A stretch of DNA of 55,257 nucleotides from Humibacter albus DSM 18994 (GTDB taxonomy: Bacteria > Actinomycetota > Actinomycetes > Actinomycetales > Microbacteriaceae), in NCBI RefSeq assembly GCF_000421825.1, contig NZ_ATXT01000003.1, forward strand, positions 1-55,257. The letters run 5' to 3'. Positions within the stretch are counted from its first letter, which is position 1. Every line of letters starts with the position of its first letter. The translations under genes and the position numbers were made by a program. Shown piece after piece: positions 16,119 to 25,155 of this stretch. The notes below the pieces were generated by a model. The model was not told the DNA's origin and ran no database searches. It saw only the letters and a program-made list of their open reading frames with translations.

Positions 16119-16543
16119 CGCGAAAGTCCCGCCGTTCGGCTCACCGCGCAGTCCGCGGAGAGCGCAGCGCGTCGACCGGCACTCAGAGAGCGCGGTTTCG
16201 GACCATCCGTGGCGGGGCGATGGCTCCCGAGACACGGAGACGCCAAGACGCCAAGACCCCGAGACCCGGAGACCCGGAGACCCGGAGACGCCGAGACGCC
16301 GAGACGCCGAGACAGTATTTCAGGACATACGACGCCACATCGATACATCTGTCATCTGACCGGATATGGCCTGAGTTACGAACGGCCGAGGCGGAGTCGC
16401 CGACGACGGGGTGAAGCTGAAGCGCGCATGGCCACGGCGGTTCGTGCGATCTGGGGCCAGCACACGTTCCGTACGCTCTGAACGCGGCGCGGAGTCGAAG
16501 AGCCTGCGCACGCCGCGTCGGCCCCCTCTAGGCTTGCCGGGAC
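16119..16543. other. Intergenic stretch without a supported gene
   Basis: These 425 bases hold the 8-bp tandem array at 16229-16316, then an AT-richer part (16317-16380) with no reading frame I can defend, and at the end a TAGGCT -10 box for the Nudix gene. Frames crossing the array are artefacts of the repeat. Confidence 0.6.
16229..16316 (+). repeat. 8-bp tandem repeat, 11 copies (GAGACNCN)
   Basis: Eleven consecutive octamers run without a gap. They are gagacacg, gagacgcc, two starting aagac, three gagacccg, three gagacgcc, and a last gagacagt. The blocks of identical units (3 + 3) suggest recent slippage. The period is not a multiple of three, so copy-number change would shift any frame across it. 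Confidence 0.92.
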
Positions 16544-17260
16544 ATGACCGAACCACCCTCCGCTGCCACGCCTGCGAGTCCGCCGCGAAGCACACGTGAG
16601 CTGCTCGCCGGCCTCGCGAACGTCGTCGACCCGGCCGCGCTGGAACGTCTGCCCGTCGGCGTCGATGCACGTCCCGCATCGGTGCTCGTGCTCTTCAGCG
16701 AGGATGCAGGGCGCGCCGAGGCGACCTCACCTACCCCGAGTGCGTCGCCCATCACGGCGCCGGCCGAGCTCGATGTGCTGTTGCAGGTGCGGGCATCCAC
16801 GCTGCGTCAGCACGCCGGGCAGGTCTCGTTTCCCGGCGGTCGGGCAGAGCCGGGCGACACGGACGCCGTGCAGACCGCCCTCCGCGAGGCCGCCGAGGAG
16901 ACCGGGCTCGACCCGACGGGAGTCGACGTGCTCGCCACGCTGCCTGCGCTGCCGCTGGCCGCGAGCAACCACCGCGTCACACCGGTGCTCGCGTGGTGGG
17001 CGAACCCCATCCCGCTGCGCGCCATCGATCCGGCCGAGACGACGCGCGTGTGGCAGGCACCGGTCTCGAGGATGCTCGACCCGGCATCCCGCTTCACGTT
17101 CGTCGTCGAGCGCTTCGGCTCCCGCTTCCGAGGGCCGGCCTTCGACATCGACGGCACGATCGTGTGGGGATTCACCGCGATCGTGCTCGACCGCATCTTC
17201 GACGCCGCCGGCTGGGCCGTGCCCTGGGATGCCTCGCGCGAACGGGCCGTGGAGAGTTGA
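16544..17260 (+). CDS. Nudix hydrolase, CoA pyrophosphatase (NudL-like)
   Basis: A 238-residue Nudix protein. The Nudix box is at about residues 98-121 (GGRAEPGDTDAVQ, then LREAAEETG), directly preceded by LRQHAGQVSFPGG, the extra motif of the CoA-pyrophosphatase branch, which cleaves CoA or its oxidised forms to 3',5'-ADP and phosphopantetheine. The first 75 residues are a low-complexity Ala/Pro/Ser-rich extension. No Shine-Dalgarno is visible; a TAGGCT -10 box (16529-16534) lies 9 nt upstream, consistent with a very short or absent leader. The stop overlaps the TTG start of the following exporter gene. Confidence 0.87.
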   Translation: MTEPPSAATPASPPRSTRELLAGLANVVDPAALERLPVGVDARPASVLVLFSEDAGRAEATSPTPSASPITAPAELDVLLQVRASTLRQHAGQVSFPGGRAEPGDTDAVQTALREAAEETGLDPTGVDVLATLPALPLAASNHRVTPVLAWWANPIPLRAIDPAETTRVWQAPVSRMLDPASRFTFVVERFGSRFRGPAFDIDGTIVWGFTAIVLDRIFDAAGWAVPWDASRERAVES

Positions 17261-18501
17261 CTGACACCGCACTTCTCGAACGCCCTCGGCGACTGACCGG
17301 CTTCTTCACCCAGGGCGCCGCGTTCGCCTGGGGTCTCCAGTTCGCGTTCTTCAACACGGCCCTTGCCCTGCTGCTCTCCACACTGCTGCACGCGAGCAAC
17401 GCACAGGTCGGTCTCGCCCTCGCTCTCTACAACGCGAGCGGCTTCGTCGCCTCCGTCGTCATCCCGGTCCTGGCCGACCGACGCTCGAACTATCTGACCT
17501 GGATGCTCGTCTGCGGCGTGCTCAGTTTGGCCTTGGCGGCGGTTCTGGCGTTCAGCGTCTCCTTGACGGTGGCAGTTCTCGGTCTCGTCGTGCTCGGCGG
17601 GCCTGCGGCGGTCGGTTCTTCGCTGTTCTTCGCCTACCTCCGCGCGGCGGGCACCGGACGCTCGGCAGTCATGAATACCCGCGCCATGGTCTCCGTCGCG
17701 TGGGTCGCCGGACCGCCGGCGGCCATGCTGCTAGCCGGTGCACTGGGGATCAGGACCGTGCTCGCGGCTATCGTCATCATCTCGCTGGCGGGGATGGGCG
17801 TCGTCCTCGGCCTTCGCCGAACGCACGCCCGCGCCCGCCATGTACCGAAGTCGGCAGGCGACGCGACGGTCCCCCTCTCCCGCATCCGTGTGGTCGCCAT
17901 CGTCCTCGCATTCGTGCTGCTGCAGGCGACGAATGCCATGGTGACCTCGGCGATGGCCCTGTTCACCGTCGACTCGCTGCACCTCCCCGAGGTCTGGGGC
18001 GGCATCGCGCTCGGCGTCGCCGCCCTCGCCGAGGTGCCGGCCCTCATCCTGCTCGGACGCCTCAGCAACCGGTTCGGCCAGATCTCGCTCCTCGCCGTCG
18101 GAATCATCGCCGGCATGGCGTACTACGCCGTCATGGCGTTCGTGCACGACCCGATCGGCCTCGTGGCCGCGCAACTCCTCAACGCCTGGTTCTTCGCCAC
18201 CGTCTCGGGCATCGGCATCACGCTGTTTCTCGACATCATCCCGAGGCCCGGGCTCGCCTCCGGCTTGTATACCAATACTCGCCGCATCGGGGCCATCATC
18301 TCCGGCGGCATCTTCGCTATCGCCGGCACGAGCGCCGGCTTTTCCGGAGCGTTCCTGGCGTGCGCCGCCCTCACGGTGATCGCGCTCGTCATCACGCTCG
18401 CCGTCGGCCGCGCCTCCCGACAGGATGCCCGCGGCGCCAGGCCGAGCACCCGACAGAGAGGCCGGCCGGCCGCCGGCGATTCTTCGAGCGCAGCAGGGTG
18501 A
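17257..18501 (+). CDS. MFS transporter, resembling the sugar-efflux (SET) group
   Basis: A 414-residue membrane protein with about 12 hydrophobic helices split by a cytoplasmic loop near residue 190 (RRTHARARHVPKS). LADRRSNYLTW is a degenerate form of the loop 2-3 motif. The pattern of an early AFFNTALALLLSTLLHA helix and LTLFLDI-like GITLFLDIIPRPG late in the protein resembles SetA-type efflux proteins; this assignment is moderate. The start is TTG at 17257 in a TTGA overlap with the Nudix stop, with GGAG 4 nt upstream, so the pair is translationally coupled. The last 35 residues are a basic, disordered tail. Confidence 0.75.
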   Translation: MTDTALLERPRRLTGFFTQGAAFAWGLQFAFFNTALALLLSTLLHASNAQVGLALALYNASGFVASVVIPVLADRRSNYLTWMLVCGVLSLALAAVLAFSVSLTVAVLGLVVLGGPAAVGSSLFFAYLRAAGTGRSAVMNTRAMVSVAWVAGPPAAMLLAGALGIRTVLAAIVIISLAGMGVVLGLRRTHARARHVPKSAGDATVPLSRIRVVAIVLAFVLLQATNAMVTSAMALFTVDSLHLPEVWGGIALGVAALAEVPALILLGRLSNRFGQISLLAVGIIAGMAYYAVMAFVHDPIGLVAAQLLNAWFFATVSGIGITLFLDIIPRPGLASGLYTNTRRIGAIISGGIFAIAGTSAGFSGAFLACAALTVIALVITLAVGRASRQDARGARPSTRQRGRPAAGDSSSAAG

Positions 18502-18574
18502 TCATGCCGCGCGGCACAACCTCCATGGAACGCTGCTCATTCCTGAGCTTCTCGGCTTCCTGCGTCGTAGACCG

Positions 18575-20266
18575 TCACCCGCGCGGGATCACCGGCACCT
18601 CGAGCCGCGCGGGGTGATCCATCCCCCAGTGCAGCGTGCACCGCCCGCGCCCGCTCGGCGCGTAGCGCGCCGGAAAGTGCCCGAACAGCGGGTTCTGCGG
18701 CTCCAGGTAGCGGCCCGCGACGAGCAGCCGCAGCTCGTCCCCCGCACGGAAAAGCGTCGCCGACGGTGACAGCGGAATGTCCAGCCGCACGATCTCGTTC
18801 GGGTCCGGCCGGCGCCTGCTCGCGAACGTGTGCACGGGCTGATGGGGAGTGGATGCCTGCGCATCCGTCGCGCGCATCGACATGCGCAGCCGCCCCTGCG
18901 CCACCCGGTCGCGACCGTAGCCGTACGAGCCCTCGAACGGCACGACGGCACCGTTGTGGAGCTTCTCGACGCCGACGAACAGGTTCGCGTCGCGCGCCGC
19001 GTCCGCAGCCGCGCCTTCCGCCGACGCCCACAGCACGAGGTTCATCGGGCCGGTGATCTCGGTGTCGTGAGCGAACGTGAACGTGAAGGATGCGGCATCC
19101 CGTCTCAGATCGAAGGATGTCGCGCCGACCGTACCCGGGGCATCCGTCAGCCGTCCGTCGGCGCCCAGGTAGAGCGGCGTCCAGGCGGTGCGCGCCAGGG
19201 GCCACTCGTTTTCGGCGCGCACCTCCACGATGCGGTCACGGCTCTCGCGCACCTCCAGCCGCACGCGCGGCGGCGGCGCATCCTTCCCGCGCAGGTATCG
19301 CTCGAAGAAGGCCAGCTGTGCCCCCTTGGCCTCCTCGCCGTAGAACGTCGCCCACTTCGGTCCCCGATGCAGGTATCCGAACCGCTCGGCCGACGCGACG
19401 TGCTGCAGCGCACGGAACGATCCGACGCTGTGCAGGTTCGCATCCGAGAAGCTGGCGCACACCAGCATCGGCACGGTGATCTGCTCTAGCGCGGGCGTCA
19501 GCGACTCCCACCACTCGTCGCGCAACGGATGCCTGCGCCGCTCCGTCTTGAAGTCGTCGCTGAGCCGCGCCGCCCGCTTGGTCACGGCCTGCCAGATGCG
19601 CGAGAACCCGGTCTCGGCGATGCCGCCCGGGGTCATGAAGTCGCGGTAGGCGTCGGTGAAGCCCTCCCACGGGCAGATCGCCTTCAGGTGCGAGGGATGC
19701 GACGCCGCCGCCTTGTACTGCGACAGCGCGAGATACGAGACCCCGAGCATCCCCACGCTGCCGTTGGACCACGCCTGCTCCCCCGCCCATTCGATGAGGT
19801 CGTGGCTGTCGCGGCCCTCCGCGTCGGTGAGCAGGGAGCCGGTGCCGTCGGAGTGCCCCGCGCCGCGCTCGTCCGCGTTGACCACGGCGTAGCCGCGGCT
19901 GACCCACCACACCGGATCCGGTGCCTCCCAGCCCGTCAGCTCCGAGATCTGCAGCGGCTCCGACTGGTTCATGATGCGGAATTGGAAGTTCAACTTCCAC
20001 CCGCGCCGCGTGCGCTTCGGCAGCACGTCCTTGCCGTACGGATGCACGCTCACGAGAACGGGGAACGGCCCGTCACCGGCCGGCCGGTACACGTTCACGC
20101 TTAGCACCACACCGTCGCGCATCGGCACCTCCACGTCGTGCTCCTGCACGAGCTCCGGCGGCGCGGGCACGACCGAGACGGGTGGACGAAATGCGTTCCG
20201 GATGCGCCGGCGCGCGTATCCCGCTCGACCCGGCCGACGCCATGGCACGTCTCGAACGTTCGGCAT
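18575..20266 (-). CDS. CocE/NonD-family serine hydrolase (X-Pro dipeptidyl-peptidase S15 type)
   Basis: A 563-residue alpha/beta hydrolase. The nucleophile is about Ser177 in MLGVSYLALSQ, the motif of cocaine esterase and X-Pro dipeptidyl peptidases; NADERGAGHSDG is the oxyanion/GxG region, and a C-terminal jelly-roll domain (from about residue 350) is present, as in CocE. It hydrolyses an ester or amide, but the substrate is unknown. It lacks a signal peptide; a basic start (RRPGRAGYARRRIR) precedes the catalytic domain. ATG at 20266 was chosen because GGAGG lies about 5 nt upstream; ATG at 20305 is an alternative. A TetR gene diverges from it and probably controls it. Confidence 0.83.
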   Translation of the reverse strand: MPNVRDVPWRRPGRAGYARRRIRNAFRPPVSVVPAPPELVQEHDVEVPMRDGVVLSVNVYRPAGDGPFPVLVSVHPYGKDVLPKRTRRGWKLNFQFRIMNQSEPLQISELTGWEAPDPVWWVSRGYAVVNADERGAGHSDGTGSLLTDAEGRDSHDLIEWAGEQAWSNGSVGMLGVSYLALSQYKAAASHPSHLKAICPWEGFTDAYRDFMTPGGIAETGFSRIWQAVTKRAARLSDDFKTERRRHPLRDEWWESLTPALEQITVPMLVCASFSDANLHSVGSFRALQHVASAERFGYLHRGPKWATFYGEEAKGAQLAFFERYLRGKDAPPPRVRLEVRESRDRIVEVRAENEWPLARTAWTPLYLGADGRLTDAPGTVGATSFDLRRDAASFTFTFAHDTEITGPMNLVLWASAEGAAADAARDANLFVGVEKLHNGAVVPFEGSYGYGRDRVAQGRLRMSMRATDAQASTPHQPVHTFASRRRPDPNEIVRLDIPLSPSATLFRAGDELRLLVAGRYLEPQNPLFGHFPARYAPSGRGRCTLHWGMDHPARLEVPVIPRG

Positions 20267-20399
20267 GCTGCCCTCCGCTCTCTTCGTGATCGACGACCGG
20301 TCCAAGGCCGGCCGCGATCGATTCGGCTCTCGCCGGTGCTCCCGACTGGATTGACTATGACGACGTGCAATCCGCCGTGCTGCGCATCAGCATGGATTT

Positions 20400-20427
20400 G
20401 AGTGCCACTCTATAGCGTCGGGTACGC
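20400..20427 (+). promoter_or_regulatory. Palindrome GAGTGCCACTC and -10 box of the TetR gene
   Basis: A perfect 5-bp inverted repeat around one base (20400-20410) lies 12 bp before TACGCT (20422-20427), which itself stands 8 nt before the ATG at 20436. The palindrome covers the -35/spacer region and is a natural operator for autorepression. Confidence 0.45.
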
Positions 20428-20435
20428 TCAGTGCC

Positions 20436-21068
20436 ATGGCATCCGAAGTGAGCGGTGGACCGAGCCGTCAGGCGAGAGTCGGTGCCGCGTCCCGCCGTCA
20501 GACGCAGGACCGCCTGCTGCGCGCTGCCGCCGAGGAGTTCGTCGAGAGCGGCTACGCAGGCGCGACGGTCAGCCGCATCGCGAAGCGCGCCGGCGTCACC
20601 GTGCAGACGCTGTATCTGGCGTGGGGCAGCAAGCGCGCCCTGCTGCGCGCGTACATGACCGAGAGCCTGAAGGCCGGCTACGGCTCACCTGATGCCGTCG
20701 GCTCGCTGTTCGAGGGCAAGACGGGGCGCGAGGTCACGACTCTGCTAGCGCAGATCGTCGGGAAGACGGCGGAGACATCCTCCCTCGCCTGGAGGCTGCA
20801 CCGCGATGCCGCCGCCACCGATGAGGAGATCGCCGCCGACTGGAACCTGCTGCAGTTGCTGCGCCGGGGCACGTTCGAGAGGATCGTCGCGCACATCCCC
20901 GAGGACGATCTGCGCCCGGGCCTTACCCGAGAGGCCGCACGCGACACGGCCTGGGCGATCGCCAGTCCCGAGTCGTACGAGCTGCTCGTCGTGCGCGCCG
21001 GCTACTCGCTCGACGAGTTCGTGGGGTGGATGGAGGCGACGCTGGCGGCGGGTCTGCTCAAGCACTGA
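20436..21068 (+). CDS. TetR-family transcriptional regulator
   Basis: A 210-residue regulator. The N-terminal helix-turn-helix (about residues 22-70) is clear: RLLRAAAEEFVESGYAGATV then SRIAKRAGVTVQTLY and WGSKRALLRAY. The C-terminal ligand domain is helical and not similar to a type I know. It diverges from the CocE-type hydrolase, with a palindrome in the shared spacer. Leaderless expression is likely (TACGCT 8 nt before the ATG, no Shine-Dalgarno). Confidence 0.9.
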   Translation: MASEVSGGPSRQARVGAASRRQTQDRLLRAAAEEFVESGYAGATVSRIAKRAGVTVQTLYLAWGSKRALLRAYMTESLKAGYGSPDAVGSLFEGKTGREVTTLLAQIVGKTAETSSLAWRLHRDAAATDEEIAADWNLLQLLRRGTFERIVAHIPEDDLRPGLTREAARDTAWAIASPESYELLVVRAGYSLDEFVGWMEATLAAGLLKH

Positions 21069-21163
21069 CCGCCACGCACGTACGAGTGCAGCAGTGCATA
21101 CCGCAGCTTCTGCAAATTCGCATCCCCTGCCCACGGCAAAAGCGCGAGCGTAACTTGCGCGCC

Positions 21164-22618
21164 ATGGAGAACAGCACTCAGGGCGGGCTCCTTCAGGCGC
21201 TCGACACGCGCGATATCGGCCGCTTCTACATCTACTTGGCGGTTTTGGCGACCATCGGTGGATTCTTGTTCGGGTTCGATTCCTCGAACATCGGCTCGGC
21301 TCTGGTCTTCCTCCCCTTCAAACTCGGGCCGGTGGCGACCGGAATCATCGTTGCAGGCGCATCGTTGGGGTCGTTCGTCGGAGCGCTGGCCGCGGGGCCA
21401 TTGACCGACAGGTTTGGACGCAAATCGTTGCTTCTTGCCGACTCGGCGCTGTTCGCGGTCGGCTCGATCGTCTCCGCATTCGCATTCGAGCCCGTCACGC
21501 TCACTGTCGGGCGCGTGATCATCGGCATCGCCATCGGAGCCGATTCCGCGATCGCGACCGCCTACATCTCCGAGTTCGCCCCGAAGCGCCGACGTGGTTC
21601 GCTCGCCATCATCCAACAATGGATGATCACCATCGGCATCCTCGCGGCCTACGTGATCGCGGTGATCGTGCTGTGGATAGCCCCGAAAGCAGCAACGACA
21701 GTGGATTGGCGCGTCATGCTGGGGATCGGTTTCATTCCCGCCATCATCTCGCTCGTGATGCGAGCGCGGATGCCGGAGTCGCCGCGATGGCTGCTCGAGC
21801 ACGGCAACGAAGACAAGGCTCTCAAAGCCTTCCACCTGCTCGGACTCGAGGCGACCAGCGAACAGGTTCATGCCGAGGCGCTCGCGGTACGCGCGGAGGA
21901 GGAACGCGTCGCCGGCCAGACAAGGTGGACCAAGCCCGTCAGGCGCGCCCTCGTGATCGTGTGCGTGTTCTTCATCCTGCAGCAGATCACCGGCATCAAT
22001 GTCGCGTTCTACTACGGTCCGCACCTGCTCACGCCCTACTTCGTCCACCCCGGCACGTCGGCGGTGCAATCGGAGATCTTTGGCGTCATCGCGGCCGGAA
22101 TCCTCGCCGTCGTGAACGTCATCGCCACCTACTTCGCCTTCCGGTTCATCGATAGCGTTGGACGTCGACGCCTCGCCATCGGCGCCTATATCGGCATGGC
22201 GGTGTTCCTGCTCGTCGGCTCGTATGGCGCGTCGTTCCTGTCCGGCATGGCTCAGCTGCTCGTCGTCATGATCGGATTCGGTCTGTTCATCGCCTGCTTC
22301 GCCATCGGGATCGGCGGAACGGGCTGGCTTCTGCAGGGCGAGGTCTTCCCGACGGCGGTGCGCGGGCGTGCGTCCGGAATCGGCGCAGCGGTCGACTGGC
22401 TCGCGAACTACGGCTTGGTCCTCGCGTTCCCGATCATGCAGGTCGGCATGGGGCTCGGTTGGACGATGATCGTCTTCGCGGTTCTCTGCGTGATCGGAAT
22501 CGCCTTCGTCTACTTCTTCCTGCCCGAGACGAAGGGCCACTCCGTCGAGCAGGTGGTGCAGCTGTTCGACGGCCCCGTGAACCGGAAGGACCCGTCGCGA
22601 CCTTCGACATCGCGGTGA
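21164..22618 (+). CDS. MFS sugar porter (sugar:H+ symporter type)
   Basis: A 484-residue, 12-helix transporter of the sugar porter family: GGFLFGFDSSNIGSA in helix 1, DRFGRKSLLL in loop 2-3, PESPRWLLEHG after helix 6, QQITGINVAFYYGP in helix 7, VGRRRLAIG in loop 8-9 and PETKG near the end. The QQITGIN helix suggests a hexose or polyol. No Shine-Dalgarno is present; TAACTT (21151-21156) lies 7 nt before the ATG, fitting a leaderless transcript. The frame extends back to 21026 without support. It is a single gene with no sugar kinase next to it, so the substrate stays open. Confidence 0.87.
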   Translation: MENSTQGGLLQALDTRDIGRFYIYLAVLATIGGFLFGFDSSNIGSALVFLPFKLGPVATGIIVAGASLGSFVGALAAGPLTDRFGRKSLLLADSALFAVGSIVSAFAFEPVTLTVGRVIIGIAIGADSAIATAYISEFAPKRRRGSLAIIQQWMITIGILAAYVIAVIVLWIAPKAATTVDWRVMLGIGFIPAIISLVMRARMPESPRWLLEHGNEDKALKAFHLLGLEATSEQVHAEALAVRAEEERVAGQTRWTKPVRRALVIVCVFFILQQITGINVAFYYGPHLLTPYFVHPGTSAVQSEIFGVIAAGILAVVNVIATYFAFRFIDSVGRRRLAIGAYIGMAVFLLVGSYGASFLSGMAQLLVVMIGFGLFIACFAIGIGGTGWLLQGEVFPTAVRGRASGIGAAVDWLANYGLVLAFPIMQVGMGLGWTMIVFAVLCVIGIAFVYFFLPETKGHSVEQVVQLFDGPVNRKDPSRPSTSR

Positions 22619-22674
22619 ATGACTGAGGGCTGGGTCGGCGCCGAGTACGCGACAGCGACGACTACCGTGGGACT

Positions 22675-24465
22675 ATGACGACGTCGGCACCCGAGACAGA
22701 ACCTGAGCCAGAACCCACGTTCACCGAGCTCGGCCTCAGCGACCCGGTGCTGAAGGCGGTGAAGGACGTCGGCTACGAGACGCCGTCGGCGATCCAGGCC
22801 GCGACGATCCCCCCGTTGATGGCCGGGCGCGACGTGATCGGACTCGCACAGACCGGCACCGGCAAGACCGCGGCGTTCGCGCTGCCCGTCCTGTCCCGTC
22901 TCGATCCGGGTCAGAAGACGCCGCAGGCACTCGTGCTCTCCCCCACTCGCGAACTCGCACTCCAGGTCTGCGAGGCGTTCGAGGCGTATGCGACGCACCT
23001 GCACGGCATCCGCATGCTGCCGATCTACGGCGGCCAGGGGTACGGCACGCAGCTCTCCGCGCTTCGGCGCGGTGTTCACGTCGTCGTCGGCACGCCCGGT
23101 CGCATCATGGACCACCTCGACAAGGGCACCCTCGACCTCAGCGAGCTGAAGTTCCTCGTGCTCGACGAGGCGGACGAGATGCTCAAGATGGGCTTCGCCG
23201 AAGACGTGGAGACCATCCTCGCGGGCACGCCGGACGAGAAGCAGGTCGCGCTCTTCTCGGCAACCATGCCTGCCCAGATCAAACGCATCTCGGCGAAGTA
23301 CCTGCATGACCCCGACGAGATCACGATCAAACGCAAGACGACGACCTCCGCGAACACCACGCAGCGCTACCTGGTCGTCTCGTATCAGCAGAAGGTCGAC
23401 GCTCTCACGCGCATCCTCGAGGTCGAGAACTTCGAGGGGATGATCGTGTTCGTGCGCACCAAGAGCGAGACGGAGACGCTCGCCGAAAAGTTGCGCGCCC
23501 GAGGCTATTCGGCGGCAGCGATCAACGGCGACGTCGCGCAAGCGCAACGCGAGCGCACCGTCAACCAGCTGAAGTCCGGCAAGCTCGACATTCTCGTCGC
23601 AACGGATGTCGCGGCGCGCGGTCTCGACGTCGACCGCATCAGCCACGTGGTCAACTTCGACATCCCGATCGACACCGAATCGTATGTTCACCGCATCGGC
23701 CGCACGGGGCGCGCCGGGCGGACGGGCGACGCGATCAGCTTCGTCACGCCGCGAGAGCGACGGATGCTCACCGCCATCGAGAAGGCCACGCGCCAACCGC
23801 TCACGCAGATGCAACTGCCGAGCGTCGAAGACGTCAACGCCACGCGGCTGAGCCGCTTCGACGAAGCGATCACCGCCGCTCTCGAGCAGGGGTCCCGCAT
23901 CGCCGACTTCCGCGACATCATCGGGCACTATGTCGAGCACCACGACGTTCCCGAGCAGGATGTGGCTGCCGCTCTCGCCGTCGTCGCCCAGGGGGACACA
24001 CCGCTGCTGCTCTCGGAGGAGGATGTACGCCGCGAACAACGCGAGCAGCGCGCACTGCGCAATCAGGAGCGGGAGGCCAGGGGCGACCGCGACTCACGCG
24101 CCGACCGTTCCGGTCGCGACGGACGGGGCCGGCGCGACGGCCGTGATCGTGGGGACGATCGAGGCGGCCTGACCGATCGACCGGAGCGGCGCGCCCGTCC
24201 GGCGAGTGGCCGGATGGCCACCTACCGCATCGCCGTCGGCAGGCGGCAGAAAGTGCAGCCGCGCCAGATCGTCGGCGCACTCGCCAACGAAGGGGGCCTG
24301 AGCAGGGAGGATTTCGGTGCCATCGACATCCGCCCTGACTTCTCGCTCGTCGAGCTGCCCGCCGGACTCTCCGACGACGTGTTCTCCCGCCTCGCCGGCA
24401 CGCGCATCAGCGGCAAGCTGATCGAGCTGCGCCCAGACCGCGGCGGCGGCGCGCGGCGTCGCTAG
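22675..24465 (+). CDS. DEAD-box ATP-dependent RNA helicase (DeaD/CsdA-like)
   Basis: A 596-residue RNA helicase with all core motifs in order: AQTGTGKTA (I), PTRELALQ (Ia), GTPGR, VLDEADEML (II), SAT (III), VFVRTKSE (IV), ATDVAARGLD (V), HRIGRTGRAGR (VI). A charged Arg/Asp/Gly-rich stretch (about residues 440-510) leads to a DbpA-type RNA-binding domain (from about 515: MATYRIAVGRRQKVQPRQIV). This build matches DeaD proteins that help ribosome assembly and mRNA turnover, often in the cold. TACCGT lies 6 nt before the ATG and no Shine-Dalgarno is visible, so the message is probably leaderless. Confidence 0.93.
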   Translation: MTTSAPETEPEPEPTFTELGLSDPVLKAVKDVGYETPSAIQAATIPPLMAGRDVIGLAQTGTGKTAAFALPVLSRLDPGQKTPQALVLSPTRELALQVCEAFEAYATHLHGIRMLPIYGGQGYGTQLSALRRGVHVVVGTPGRIMDHLDKGTLDLSELKFLVLDEADEMLKMGFAEDVETILAGTPDEKQVALFSATMPAQIKRISAKYLHDPDEITIKRKTTTSANTTQRYLVVSYQQKVDALTRILEVENFEGMIVFVRTKSETETLAEKLRARGYSAAAINGDVAQAQRERTVNQLKSGKLDILVATDVAARGLDVDRISHVVNFDIPIDTESYVHRIGRTGRAGRTGDAISFVTPRERRMLTAIEKATRQPLTQMQLPSVEDVNATRLSRFDEAITAALEQGSRIADFRDIIGHYVEHHDVPEQDVAAALAVVAQGDTPLLLSEEDVRREQREQRALRNQEREARGDRDSRADRSGRDGRGRRDGRDRGDDRGGLTDRPERRARPASGRMATYRIAVGRRQKVQPRQIVGALANEGGLSREDFGAIDIRPDFSLVELPAGLSDDVFSRLAGTRISGKLIELRPDRGGGARRR

Positions 24466-24525
24466 GAACGAGAAAACGGTCAAGTCCCGGGTAGTGATGT
24501 GGTGCGGTGTCCTTCGTTGAGAGGG

Positions 24526-25095
24526 TCAGGCGCTGAGTTCTAGGGTCGGTTGCTCGGTGACCTCGCGTCCGTTTTCCGTGATGAGGGTGAGGCGGGACTT
24601 GGCGAGGATGTCGAGTCCGAGGTAGCGGCGGCCTTCTGCCCATTCGTCGGTTTGCTCGGCGAGGACGGCTCCGACGAGGCGGATGATCGCGTCGCGGTTG
24701 GGGAAGATTCCGACGGAGTGGGTGCGGCGGCGGATTTCCCGGTTCAGGCGCTCGTTCGGGGTGTTCGACCAGATCTGCGACCAGAGCCCTTCGGGGAAGC
24801 TCGTGAGCGCGAGGGCGTCGGCGCGGGCAGCGTCGAGGTGGTCGAACACGTCGGGGAGTTTGCCGTCGACACAGTCCAGGAGCCGGTCGAACTGCGCAGC
24901 GACAGCTTTGGCGTCGGGTTGGTCGTAGACGGAGTGCAGCATCGCTTTCACCGCCGGCCACATGACCTTCGGTGTTACCGACATCAGGTTCGCCGCGTAG
25001 TGGGTGCGGCAGCGTTGCCAGGCAGCACCGGGCAGGTTCGCCGCGATCGCCTCCACGAGACCCGGGTGTCCGTGGTCAAGAACCTCGTGGGGTGT
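24526..25095 (-). pseudogene. IS256-family (mutator-type) transposase, 5'-truncated
   Basis: About 190 C-terminal residues of an IS256-type transposase remain: GLVEAIAANLPGAAWQRCRTHYAANL, then WSNTPNERLNREIRRR with the catalytic Glu, then VGIFPN. The first two catalytic Asp residues and the N-terminal half are lost; recognisable similarity stops near 25095, directly before the promoter of the efflux gene. Downstream of its stop, an element end (cggtcaagtcccgggtagtg, starting at 24478) follows, so the right part of the insertion sequence is complete up to its terminal repeat. It cannot move by itself. Confidence 0.85.
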
Positions 25096-25116
25096 CCCTA
25101 CATTAGGAGCGTTACC

Positions 25117-25137
25117 ATCATATGATAGTTACTATCA
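25117..25137 (+). promoter_or_regulatory. Two overlapping palindromes over a TATGAT -10 box
   Basis: ATCATATGAT (25117-25126) is a perfect 10-bp palindrome, and TGATAGT-T-ACTATCA (25123-25137) has perfect 7-bp arms. TATGAT at 25121-25126 fits a -10 box, so a bound repressor would block it and the start region. The TetR protein encoded behind the efflux gene is the natural ligand. Confidence 0.6.
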
Positions 25138-25155
25138 GATGGATGGAACAGTCAG

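Noticed and set aside
16229-16316. CRISPR array
   Set aside because: Contiguous 8-bp units without spacers; no cas genes in the window.
16209-16481. Small reading frames through the octamer array
   Set aside because: Composition is dictated by the 8-bp repeat; no start signal or similarity.
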